NCBI GenBank assembly: GCA_022702485.1
Contig: JAJIYY010000002.1
Span: 2,046,001-2,110,000, forward strand
DNA length: 64,000 nt
Reading direction: 5' to 3'
Origin: Simplicillium sp. C3G150-2
Taxonomy: Eukaryota; Ascomycota; Sordariomycetes; Hypocreales; Cordycipitaceae
The position numbers were made by a program, and so were the translations under genes. This document shows, one piece after another, positions 22,891 to 33,357 of the stretch. Position 1 is the first letter of the stretch; each line of letters begins with the position of its first letter. The notes beneath the pieces are model-generated. The model searched no databases, was not told the DNA's origin, and saw only the letters and a program-made list of their open reading frames with translations.

Positions 22891-25800
22891 TTAACAATAT
22901 CTGTCCGCGAATTTAATCTTTCCTACCGAATCCAACTTTGTCTTGACAGTAGAGCTAAAGGACGCGATATCCTTTGGCGACATTTCACGGCGCAGCTTTG
23001 CGGCCTTGCTCACTGCCGAGGCATCCAGGATGCCCTTTGCACCCAGAATAATACCAAAAATCGCAATCGGCGCTGCCTTGGGGTTATCAGCAATGCTGTA
23101 GATACCCATACCGGCGTTGGCAAGCTCGCCAAACGTCACGAGAGCGCGTCCAAGCGACGCCATGCCGGCACCTCCCAAGCTAGTGCCAATGACGGGGATG
23201 ATGAAAAAGAGACTCGAGAGCAGATTGACAATCAACTCCTTCTTGTTTGCCTCTTCAATCTCCTTGCCCATCTCCACGACGTTCTTCATAAACTTCAGTC
23301 CTTCTTGGATCATGAAAACGGGCATTGCAACAGAGTCAATCAGGTCTTCTGTCCATCCATCATACGCACCTGCCTTGATTTGCAGATTGACAATGGCCAG
23401 GTCTACAGTTAAGTTGTTGGACTTTCCAAGGGCTTTCTGGACAATGTCCTTGGGGTTTGTGACATTTTCGGCAGTGAAGTCCTTGCTGATCTTGGGCGCG
23501 TTGAACCAATAGCCGTTGCGATAGCATTTCTCACTCATGCCTCCGATTCCATTGTCCACTTGCTCTTGCCAGCAGTCGCGCTCTGGCACAATGCCCGAGA
23601 GTTGCTGTACGTCAACAAACGGCATGAATTCTTCAGGCGCACCAATTTCGTTTGTCGCGTTGTCGTAAAACTTCTCCTTGTCAGCCTTCAGCGTCCAGTA
23701 AATTGTGCGCAGTTTCTTGTCTCCGACGCCAGCCTCGGAAAAGTCTGGTGGGCAAGTCTCGGAAAAGTTTCCCCAGTCTCGATATCCGCCGTTTGGATAG
23801 TTTACCACACATGGAGGCTTCTTGCAGTGTGCACACGACACCCCCTCGAAGTCGCAGCCAGAGCAACAAGCAAACTGCTCCATTACGTTGCAAGAGAAGT
23901 ATTCTTTTCCATGGTCCAACATGTAGTTGTAGAGACTCTCCCACGCGTTGTCGTGGATGTAGTTGCTGTAAATCCCAAAGTACTTGTCGTAGCCATCATG
24001 CATGATGTCGTTGTACGTATCAGTCGCATTCTTCAGCTCACGATGGAGAATTTCCAGTAGATACTGAGCGGCACAAAGCTCACCAACCCAGTCCGCGTCC
24101 TTTTCAAGATCTTCAATGGTGTCATATTTGCCATTGCAAGGCTGCTGGATGTCCTCGCCTTTCGGATCAGGTTCATACAGCCCGTCGTTTCCAGAAACAA
24201 ATTGCTGAAGATCGATCGCCCAGGTAATCGTGCCACCAAACTTGTTCTTCTTTGCCCACTCATATCGCTCGTCGCGGTTCTTCTTATCCATAAATGCCAC
24301 CCATTCGACATCGTCGTACACCATGAAGTTGGACTTGGTTGTTTTGTCGTACCAGACTTTGTCGGCTCTGCCTTGGTTAATGAGGTCGTTGATCTCTGCA
24401 TTGGAAATATATCCTCCAGTTTCTGTGCAGACGCCTTTCTTGGCTGGAGAGTCTTTGCCTCCAAGGAACGTGCAAGTTGGTCCAGTGCACCCTTTCTTAG
24501 ACATTTTGAATGACCGTCCATACGTGGACACGCCGAGAAGCAACTTTGACGTCGGTACTCCGGCTTTGGTGACCATGGATAAGGCATTTTCGGTTTCGGT
24601 CCAGTTGACATGCGACCTGAGGCAATTGCCCTTTGGACAACCTGGACTGGCGTGACTGTTATTGGCATCCCACTGACCGTGCAGATCGTACGTCATGAAG
24701 ACAATGTAGTCTACAACACGAGCAATACGGTCAATTGGAAATCCTTTCAGATACCAGTAAGAGGCAGGTGCGGCAATCGATAGTGTCATGTTCTTGGGCA
24801 ATTCATTTCTCACTTCTTGCAAAAATGCAAGGTAGTTTGACCCTTCAGATCCATCTTGTGGAGGTGGTGGAATACCAGGTATGTCTAATTCATTGGTTAG
24901 AGCGTGTTGTGAATACAAGTCCGCTGGAAGAAAAACTCACCTGGCGCTCCAGGATATTCCCTGAATTGAGTGAATAAATCGTTAGCTTTCGTAATCTCTT
25001 ATTGAATGAGCATTACACATACCAATCAAAATCAAGCCCGGTAAGATCGTTGTCTGTTGCAAACTTGGCTACCTTCTTTGCAAAGGCCTTCCGGTTTTCC
25101 GACTTGACGACGTCTCGAAAGATCTGATACGTCGCAGGCGCCGTAGAAAATTCCCATCCACCAAACGCAACAACCTTCTTGGCCACAAGGCTGGCGTTGG
25201 AGCTCCAAGCCTTGAATTTTTTCCATTGGTCCTCTTGATTTTTCGGAATGACAACGTCAAACTTCTTGGAAATCTCCGCAAATGAAAAGTGAACATCCGT
25301 ATACTTGTATTCGTCGCGGACGTTAGTGAAGAGGAACTCCTTGATGTCCAAATTCAGGCACGGTCGGTCATAATTCCAGGCTTCAAAGTAACCAAGGTTG
25401 CGAAATCGCTCTGGGCCTTTGTCGTTGTTCACAATCTTCATGCCACAGTTCTGAATGCAGCCATTGTGATCACCCGAGGTTCCAGGAGCGCCAGTATCCG
25501 ATTTCTTGACCGTGCAGAATTCACTAGTTGTTCCACACTGCCCCCAAATGTTGCAGCAAGCCTTTAGGGGGCAAGGGTTGAGGTCTGCAAGCTTCTGGTC
25601 TCCCTTGGGAGGCTTGGTTCCCTTTTTCGTTGGTCCGCAGACGGCATTGTCAACTGGCGCAGGCATCGGAGGCTTGCCATTGCTGAGACAGACCTTGATG
25701 CCATTGGGGAGCGGGTGGCAACCACTGAATCCCCAAGTATTTTTATTCAGTGCAATGAACTCCTTCTCTGTCATTCCATGCTCGACTGCAATTCCCGAAC

Positions 25801-26893
25801 AACTATCGCCCCCTTGTACTTTGTAGTCGTAGCAATCGCCGTTTGGCTTAGGCTTTGGTTGATTGTTGGGGAGGTCGCCCGCTGTGCAGCAGACAGCTTG
25901 CTTAGGCTGAAGAGTCGAGCAGTGATTCTTTCCAGGATTATACTTGGAGTAATTTGCACCAGAGATGCCGCAGCGCTTGGCAAGCTTTGCACAACTATCG
26001 CCACTTTCAACGCGAATGGTCTTGCAAGTTTTGGCGGCGGCACGGCTGGCGACAGTGCTGTTACCGCCCATCTGTGGGATTTGATAGAAGCTCAAGTCGG
26101 TTTTTGAAATAGTGGCAGTGTTTTCCGCGCCGGTCACGCATTTGGCATCTCCCCATCCACGGACGGCAGCATGAACGCTGCCAAAGTTCTCGTCGTGGGA
26201 GACAATCAGTCCAATGGTGACAGCGCCAGTGATATCATCACTTGTGCCACAGCGCTGGACAACAACGCGGCCAGAAGAACCTTGCTTGTTGACCTCGTCG
26301 AAGAATTTGCCGTTGCTTGACTTGGCATCGACTCTGGCTCCGCTGTAAAATCCAGCAAACGTGCCATCAGCATGTCCAAAAATGGCTTTCAAGACGTGGT
26401 CGCCTTGATCTGAGACCCAGTTCTGCAAGCCCTCGAGAAGATGTGCGATGGAGTCGGAGGACTTAGCGGACAGCTCTCCTTGGCCCCAAGTTGCAACCTG
26501 AATAGATGTGGACGTCTTTGTGGAGGAAGACAATGAAGTTGTGAGCTCATGCTGATCATTTGGCTCGCTTTGCTTCTTTGCTGCCTTGCTCGGTGGCTCA
26601 ATAGTTGTTTTGAGCTTCTCGTTCCCCAAGCTGCAGGCTCGCACGGCTGTGGTGACTGAAATGTCGCCAATCTCAGCAGAAATAGACGTGTCAAACAGCA
26701 CTGGCTCGTCACAGACAGTGAGTCGCTCTACTGAACTGTACAAAGTCCATTGCGATGGATCTGGGGCGCCGGTGCAGGAGACCGGACAGGGTTCCATCTG
26801 TGAATAAAACTCATTGCGAGCTGCAGCAAGTGATGGAATGCCGAGCAAGAGTGGTAGAAGGAGATGCTTCCGTGGATTGACGGGGTCTCTCAT
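22891..26893 (-). CDS. Killer-toxin-like GH18 chitinase (subgroup C) with two LysM and a CBM18 module
   Basis: Exons 26893-25023, 24960-24941 (20 nt) and 24884-22891 give 1,294 residues. The ATG at 26893 opens a signal peptide (MRDPVNPRKHLLLPLLLGIP). Then: an N-terminal domain (about 25-285) of unassigned fold; LysM 1 (291-337) and LysM 2 (356-402); a Cys-rich CBM18 chitin-binding module (about 418-484, CCNIWGQCG); GH18 catalytic domain (about 498-865) with LTGLDFDWEYPG, where the tiny second exon supplies catalytic Glu625, plus MTYDLHG and TWAIDLQ. The first Asp of the usual DGxDxDxE is Thr here. The last 430 residues include a Cys cluster (960-990) and two long hydrophobic segments (1181-1200, 1231-1252). 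This architecture matches the chitinase subunits of yeast zymocin and the fungal subgroup C enzymes, which are secreted and act on chitin of other fungi or their own wall. Confidence 0.93.
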
Positions 26894-27678
26894 TGCGTGG
26901 AGATGGAACCGTGTAACTCGCAATGACGGTTTAATTCATGTCTGGTTGGGAGAGCAGTGATTATTCGCGGCAGTAAATATAGTGTTTGGCAATCGCTCAA
27001 CCGCGCACCTACACCTCCAGTTGATGGGCAGAAACCGGGTCATGCCCGCTGGCAAAATGAGGAGGTACAACTTGCAGCTCTGCATATTTCCATTTTGGGA
27101 AGCCAAGATCTATCCCAGAGCCTGTTTCTCCTGATCAGCCGCCCGTCGCTTATTGGTATTAGTTCTCGTTAGGGCTTATGGCTTGCGAGATCCATGCCAG
27201 TGTGATTCTCCAGTGCCCAAGTATTTATGCCGCAATGTTCTGGCCCAGTGCCTTTGGCAGCAAAGCTGTGCGAATATATTCCCTGTCAGACAATACGGGC
27301 TCGAGGCTTACATTCGAAGCTTGGCGGCTCCTCCATCAACCAATGAAAAGACTACAATGCATGTTCGTCGCAAAAGTATGCCAAACAAATCTTGTAATCA
27401 AGTGTTGCGCATTTGTTTCTTTAAGGCTGGACGCAAGATTACCAATAGATTTCGCATCATTTCCGATGCTAAGCGATTGTCCGACGAGCAATTCCCATTG
27501 TGGTTCTACACAGCGCTTTGTCCGTACGACCAGCCTCCGTAGCCATGGATATTGGCCGACTTGCACCTTGGCAACAGAATAATCGTCTATAAATCTACTC
27601 TATTTCTGATATGAAAACGCCCTTCAAAGTATCTCCCCTTGAAGATCGTCGACTAGCTCGTGTGACCAAACGCTTGCA
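26894..27678. promoter_or_regulatory. Bidirectional promoter between the chitinase and LysM genes
   Basis: The two divergent start codons are 785 bases apart with no gene between. Symmetric TATA-like boxes lie at 26975-26981 (TATATTT on the minus strand, 82-88 bases before the chitinase ATG) and 27588-27594 (TATAAAT on plus, 85-91 bases before the LysM ATG). The spacing supports a shared control region and co-expression; this is inference from layout. Confidence 0.6.
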
Positions 27679-29098
27679 ATGAGGGTTCTTGTTCAAGCTC
27701 TTCTGTTCGTGGCAGCACGAGCCGCCATCACTTTGCCCACTGAGGTACCGCCCAAAGAGATAAACTCTCGCGGCGCTGACCCCCAATTTGACTACGATCC
27801 ATCCACCACTCCATGGTGTACTTGGTGGTACGACAATGAAGATGGAAGCGTCAAGTGCGAAGACGTGCCCTCGGTCTGGGGCATCACGATGAAACAGTTC
27901 CAAGAATGGGTAAGTAGTAGGACCGGCGTTGAGCAATTTTCTTTCAAGGGTAAACAGTGTTCTAATTGTTTCTAGAACCCAACTATCAAAAAGTCGTGCA
28001 GCAACTATATCGTCAAGAAGTCCTACTGTGTTGAGGGACCAACGGACGACCCTGAGCCGACAACCACAAAAAGGACCACTACCACCTCGCCAACCCCAAC
28101 AAGCACGAAACCAGACAAGTGAGTTCATTATGGCCACTATTGTTTTTCTTCCGACAATACTGATTCAATATCGTGTAAACAGTGGTATCAAGACTCCCGA
28201 ACCAACTCAGCCTGGCATGGTAGACAACTGCAACAAATTCTTCAAGGTTCAAAAAGGCGACACTTGTCAGACCATCGCCGACAAAAGCAACATCTCCATC
28301 AAGGAATTTGTCCTCTGGAATAAAAAAGTCGGCGGTCAAGATTGTACTGGGCTCTGGCTAGATACTTACGTCTGTGTCTCAGTCATCGGCCACAAGCCCA
28401 CTCCAACCAAGCCAGGCAATGGCATCACCACGCCGACTCCAATCCAACCTGGTATGGTCAGTAACTGCGACAAGTTTTTCAAAGTCAAGAAGGGAGACAG
28501 CTGCCAGAGCATTGCGGACAAAAGCGGCATCTCGTTGGCCCAGTTTACCAAATGGAATCCAAAGGTTGGTGGTTCTGAATGCAGCGGGCTGTGGCTGGAT
28601 GTCTACGTATGCGTGTCCATTGTAGGTCATGAACCAACACCAACCAAACCTGGCAATGGCATATCTACTCCTACTCCTACGCAACCAGGGATGGTTGGAA
28701 ACTGCAACAAGTTCTACAAGGTCAAGAAAGGCGACACCTGTGAAGGTATCTCCAAGAAGAGCGGCATCAGCGTCAAGGAGTTCACGAAATGGAACCCCAA
28801 GGTCGGCGGAACGGCATGCACGGGCTTGTGGTTGGACAATTACGTCTGCGTTAACATCGTTGGCCACAAGCCTACACCAACCAAGCCTGGAAACGGGGTG
28901 TCTACTCCGACCCCTATTCAGACTGGAATGACGAAGAAGTGCAAGAAATTCCACTACATCAAAGCAGGTGAAAACTGCGATACCATCACCAAAAAGTACA
29001 AGATCTCGAAGAAGAACTTCTTGGCGTGGAACCCAGCCGCTGGGAAAGACTGCAAGGGCCTATGGGCCAAGACATACTGCTGTGTTGCTATTCTGTAG
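27679..29098 (+). CDS. Secreted multi-LysM protein (LysM effector-like)
   Basis: Exons 27679-27909, 27976-28118 and 28183-29098 give 429 residues. A signal peptide (MRVLVQALLFVAARA) precedes a degenerate first LysM-like unit (about 45-105, WGITMKQFQEWNP spliced at the WN junction) and a Thr/Pro linker. Four clear LysM modules begin at C141, C220, C299 and C378, each with the pattern FxKVxKGDxC...SGIS...F..WNPKVGG...C.GLWLD.YVCV, separated by near-identical PTPTKPGNG linkers, exact 79-residue period. LysM modules bind chitin oligomers; fungal LysM proteins shield chitin from plant or fungal chitinases and receptors, or modulate the partner chitinase. No catalytic domain or anchor is present. 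It is divergently paired with the LysM chitinase, an arrangement known for subgroup C chitinases. Confidence 0.93.
28229..29095 (+). repeat. 237-bp tandem coding repeats (LysM plus linker)
   Basis: Units at 28229-28465, 28466-28702, 28703-28939 and a partial one at 28940-29095 encode one LysM domain each plus, in the first three, a Thr/Pro linker. The period is exactly 79 codons. Units 1-3 are closer to one another than to the last, pointing to internal duplication. Confidence 0.9.
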
Positions 29099-30133
29099 AT
29101 ACCAAGTACTAGCGTACCTTAGACATAGCAGTTATGAGACTCATTTACATGACAGTTTACATGACAGTTCCTCAAACTGACACCACTGTTGTTTTGCCAC
29201 CATGACACAAGTCATCGTCAGTCTGTAAATTTATGCCTCCGTTTTCTTCTAGCAATAATTCAGACCAGCCATTACCATAGCTGGCTCGTAGGCAAACTAA
29301 ATACTGCAAAAGTACCCAATCAAGCAAGAGAGAAACATATGTCCAGTACTCTAAACTTAGCCCAGATTTAATAACGGGCAAAATACTTACAGCTGACAGT
29401 CTCATGACCCATTGTAATGGATAGCTGAAGATACCATTACCATGTCCAGACAAACACGCACCTTAGATTAGATTGTGGACCGGGGCAATTACCCGTTATT
29501 GGAAGCTTGAGAGGAGTGCGCCAAGGAACGCCCGCTTAAAAGTGCCTTTTATTAGCGTCTTACATGCAGACAACTTTATTCCTATTACCATGGGCTGATG
29601 GAAGAATACGTCGAATAATTAAACTACTCTTGGGCCCACTTGCGGCGATTTCCCGTTGAAGCAGTCAAAGCCTGGTGGTGTGCGACGGAGCCGAGCTCTA
29701 CGGCTCCAAGCGCAGTCGGATAGGAAATCCGCCTTGCATCTCGGCTTACTTTGGGCACCTTGGCATACTGACAAGACACTTTTGGTCGCTGCGTGTATAC
29801 AGAATCTGGAAATAGATTTCCCTTTTCAAGTAATGTAGGCCGAAGACAGCCGCGCCAGAGGCAGATGGTCAAGAATTTGGGCTGATGCTGCTGTCGCTGT
29901 TGCTGTAGATCAGCTTCGGATCCTGCCAACTTGGTCTCGTACAGCGCGATTACATAGACAGCCGGAAGTTATCTTGAGCTACCTTAACAAAGGCCCTCCA
30001 AAAAACAGTACGCGCGCAAAACATATGATCCTCAGTTCCTTTCATTCAGACGTGGTAGGTATTCTGAGCACTGTTTGGCCTTCGCATATTGAACCTCGCT
30101 GACGCGGTGGTTTCGCTCACCTAGTGAGAAACG
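29099..30133. other. Intergenic region, no gene seen
   Basis: It holds the 3' flank of the LysM gene and the promoter of the secreted-protein gene. No frame here has a signal peptide, domain or splice pattern. A duplicated TTACATGACAGTT word lies at about 29,142-29,168. Confidence 0.5.
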
Positions 30134-30931
30134 ATGAAGTTTTCTAATTTCATTTTCGGACTCCTTGCAGTCCTGCCCAGCACATTTGCAAGTGAGGGCG
30201 ACGATGAGCAAGCAGTGGCACTAGACATTGTCGCATCATATGTCTTTTACGACATGGACGTCGACATCTGGGGAGTCTACAACGGCTACATTGCAAGCAA
30301 ATGTACCGGAAGCGGCAAAAACAAACGATGCAACTTTGATGAGTTTGTTAACTTCGTCGTGTTTGGGGCTGCAGCCAGCAAGCCTTCCTACTACGACCTA
30401 CCCTCGGGCTATTCTTTGTCCACGGGCGATGTTCTCATGCTGACCAACCTCATCCGCGAAAAGTTAAAGGAGGCGCACACAAAAGTCAAAGCAAGATACG
30501 ACCGCATCTCGGAAGGACGCAAGACGTCTGTCGGCATCTGGAGTGATCTGGGCTACGCGCTGAACAAGGACAAAGTCGTCGGCGCCGACAGGCACATTGA
30601 CCTCGATCAGCGGCTCAGGAACATCCACATGATGATGGGGGCCGTGTCGCTTCACCGATCTCAGATTTTGAAAACCGGCACCCTTGATAAAATGAAACAA
30701 AGTCTCAAGGATGTCAAGTGGCAGATCTCGGAGCGCCAGAGCCAAGGACAGAAATGGCGCGAGATCAATTGGGAGGAGACGGTCAGGAAGAACCCGGACA
30801 TGGCGAACCCAAAGAGTGAGCTCTTCAAGGCTGTCACTGACGAGTTGAACAATATTTACAAGGACGGGGACTTTTCGAGGGAACTGACCATCAGCAATAA
30901 GGTCAATGCCCAGATGAGAGGCTGCCTCTGA
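30134..30931 (+). CDS. Secreted protein of unknown family, 265 residues, in the chitinase cluster
   Basis: A single intron-less frame from the ATG at 30134. A clear signal peptide (MKFSNFIFGLLAVLPSTFAS) is followed by a largely helical, strongly charged mature protein of about 245 residues. There are only three cysteines: two close together near residues 57 and 67 (KCTGSGKNKRC) and one at the penultimate position of the chain (RGCL at the end). No transmembrane segment, no repeat, no recognised domain, no GPI signal. Its position 1 kb downstream of the LysM gene, on the same strand and next to a killer-toxin-like chitinase, suggests a role in the same process. In yeast zymocin the chitinase subunits work with a separately encoded, disulphide-linked secreted subunit; a similar partnership here is only a hypothesis, as no sequence similarity can be claimed. 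Confidence 0.8.
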   Translation: MKFSNFIFGLLAVLPSTFASEGDDEQAVALDIVASYVFYDMDVDIWGVYNGYIASKCTGSGKNKRCNFDEFVNFVVFGAAASKPSYYDLPSGYSLSTGDVLMLTNLIREKLKEAHTKVKARYDRISEGRKTSVGIWSDLGYALNKDKVVGADRHIDLDQRLRNIHMMMGAVSLHRSQILKTGTLDKMKQSLKDVKWQISERQSQGQKWREINWEETVRKNPDMANPKSELFKAVTDELNNIYKDGDFSRELTISNKVNAQMRGCL

Positions 30932-31069
30932 TACCCTCCAAGGCTGGCAGAGGTCGTTGCTGTATCTCAACCCCAATTGCAAAGAAACACTGGATTAGAC
31001 AGGGGCTCTCTTATAGTAACTTCAAATTTGGACTAAAAAAAGGTGTCTGCTCCGTATCCGTAAAAGGGT

Positions 31070-32580
31070 GCCACATTGTTATAAGAACAAAGATTGTCGA
31101 ATTAGCTGAGCGTCATGATTGATTGGATCGCAGCTAACAAACATGTAAAGCGGATCAATCGCCTGCACTGTAATATCTGCAAATGTTCAAATTAGGCTAA
31201 CTAACACATCATCCCACTCCCCTGTAAAGAAAAGAAAAACGCGAGACAGTCCGTTACTCCTACGGCTTACACAAACCTCTATTGTCCCAATCCTTCGCCT
31301 CACCCTGCTTTGTATGCTTAGACTTGGAAGCAGACTTTCTGCCCAGGAAAAACGCCAGCGCCATGAACAAGGGAAACTTCAACCCAACACCGACACCGAC
31401 ACCAAGTTTCCATTTCTTGCCGATCTGCTCGCTCTGGTATTCGGTATAGTCGCGGAACCTTTGCTGTTCATCGAGGATCGCATAGCCAAAGTCCGACGTG
31501 GAGAAGCGCGAGGTGCTATCTGTAGCATTCACCTGTTTCCCTTGCAAGTTCTGGTCGTGGGACTCGCCGTACTTGGGATCGTCCGGCTGGCCGATGGTGA
31601 AAAACGCAGGCCACGCCCCAGCAGCCGAGTTGAACAGTTGTCCCGTGAGCTCGCTCCCGTCAGCAATGCCGCCGGTAGAGCCTTGTCTGCTTTCGTTCGC
31701 CGGGACAAAGTACGACGGAAGCATTTTGTCGGTGAGAAAGTCTAGTGAGAGCTCCCATTCTGTCTTGCCCGGTGGAAGAACTGTTTTGCCCTCCGTCGTC
31801 AGTAATCTGTACCTAGACGTGCTCAGGGATGTCGCCGGAAGACTTACCGTTATACATTGAGAATTTGTTGTCAGAAGGACCGGCATGCCAGGAGATGTAC
31901 GTTGAGTACTTGGGGTTCGTATTAGTCCACCTGAGGGTAAACGTTTCCAACACATCAAGGTAGGCCAAAGGCTTATTTTCGTACTCCAGCCACTGCCCGA
32001 AGCTATCAAACCCTGTGGCAAATCTGACTGACTCGGGGCATTTTACATCATCGTCTGTCTCGTCGCTGCGGCTGCAATATTTGAAGTTTGTGAAGCATGG
32101 CAGTGTGGTGTTTTTGCACTCCTCCGTGGCGTCATACCACATGTAGTTGGACTCGTCGACTTTTCCTGGAAACGTCGAAGAATCGGCTCGAATGCTGGGA
32201 ATCAGTTGAACAAATGCGCAAAGCGCACTGAAATGAAGAGTTTTGTACATGATGCGCTTGCTTTCCACTTGAAGATGTCAAACGGTAAACTGAGAGAAAC
32301 TAATATTGCAGAAAACCTGGGCGGAGATGAAGCGAACAAAGACATTTTAAGAACCTGTAAGGCATTAGCGATGTACAAGGCTAAATCCTCAATTCAGTTG
32401 GCGCTGCAAGCGACATGCGAAACTAATTGCGCCACACTGTCATAAACAACAAAGACTGTCAAATCAGGCTGAGCGCCATGACGACTGTGATGCTACCCCC
32501 AGGTCAATGCGCCTCCACATCGTGAGAACTGATTGGATTGCAGCCAACCATCTACCGCTGATCAGTCGCCCTGCCCTATG
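31070..32580. repeat. Duplicated 3' flank shared by membrane protein 2 and the pseudogene
   Basis: The segment at about 31,072-31,165 (downstream of membrane protein 2) matches about 32,432-32,560 (downstream of the broken copy): ACAAAGAxTGTCxAATxxGCTGAGCGxCATGA, then ATTGGATxGCAGC in both, with an extra ~45 bases in the second. The differences are mainly transitions. This shows that gene and 3' flank were duplicated together in tandem. Confidence 0.65.
31260..32250 (-). CDS. Type I membrane protein, family member 2 of 3 (unknown function)
   Basis: Exons 32250-31848 and 31780-31260 give 307 residues, starting at the ATG that opens the signal peptide MYKTLHFSALCAFVQLIPS. The extracellular part shows the family pattern: YDATEECKNTTLPCFTNFKYC, a fourth cysteine in VKCPE, TFTLRWTNTNPKYST, then VLPPGKTEW created by the phase-1 splice, and FTIGQPDDPKYGE. 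The membrane segment (about 260-281, LGVGVGVGLKFPLFMALAFF) keeps the GVGVGVG zipper. The tail of about 26 residues is basic (RKSASKSKHTK). It is closest to member 1 in these motifs. A decayed copy of it lies immediately upstream. Function unknown; a cell-surface role is inferred from topology only. Confidence 0.85.
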
Positions 32581-32739
32581 AGCAATCATGTGGTTCATCC
32601 CCGACCGCTCCCCAAGGCAGACCACGAAAACAATGCAAAGTGTAATAACCCAATCCTGCGCCGATCCGCGACTCACGTAGTCTGCTACGCATCGCCCTGT
32701 TTTGCGGGTGTGTACCTCTTCGACTTCAATGCCGACCTT

Positions 32740-33160
32740 GTGCCCAGTTTGTACGTTCAGCACCATCAGTACTGTCACTCCCCAGACCAATCTCCTACCC
32801 CAACACGAATGGTTTGCCTCTTATTGATCTGCTGACTTTGATACTTGCCATAATCGCGCGCCGAGTCCTGCCCTTTCAGGAGATCAAGACCCAAACAAGT
32901 AGGGCAAAGAAATCCCGACGTGCTATCTGTCTCATTGACCATTTTTGCCGTTCAAGTTCTCGTCTCAGTATTTGCCGTATTTGAGACGGTCTGGCTGGAT
33001 GGTGAATTAGTTGATGTCTTCCTCTCGACCGGGCTTGCAGGTGACGACGATTGTGTATGAATAAGGCGCAGAATGAACTGAGATGGTAGCCAAACATATT
33101 TTCCCATCTGCATCTTCAACAACAAATCTTCGGAAATGGAATGGACCATATCGTGGCTCA
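32740..33160 (-). pseudogene. Decayed fourth copy of the type I membrane protein family
   Basis: Fragments of the second exon of the family can be read on the minus strand but in different frames. YQSQQINK at about 32,820-32,845 matches YQSEQIGK of member 2; TIQPD..KYG at about 32,970-33,003 matches TIGQPDDPKYG; a stop codon follows, and the match N.TDSTS continues one frame over at about 32,915-32,945. There is no intact signal peptide or first exon. The neighbourhood (shared 3' flank with member 2) indicates tandem duplication followed by decay. Boundaries are approximate. Confidence 0.65.
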
Positions 33161-33357
33161 AAGATGGGCTGGCGGGTAGCGAGCAAGAAAGGATATATAT
33201 CACCATGGCCTCGCTACAAAACGCCTGGTTTTAAGCGAGCGAGCGCGATGCCGATCCCCAACTGGACATTCAAATTGACCGAGCCTGTTTATGGATCTAG
33301 CAATGCTCAATTAGATTGGGTATATTACAATATATCAGTTACAAACCACTGTGTTGT

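Noticed and set aside
23560..24060. 166-codon plus-strand frame inside the chitinase gene
   Set aside because: Antisense shadow of the GH18/C-terminal coding sequence.
26893..26923. Extending the chitinase start 30 bases upstream
   Set aside because: The upstream in-frame codon is TTG; the ATG at 26893 starts a normal signal peptide. The same reasoning rejects GTG starts at 11,885, 32,268 and 38,945.
28229..29095. Regular direct repeats considered as a CRISPR-like array
   Set aside because: The repeats are coding LysM modules of 237 bp without unique spacers, in a eukaryotic genome.
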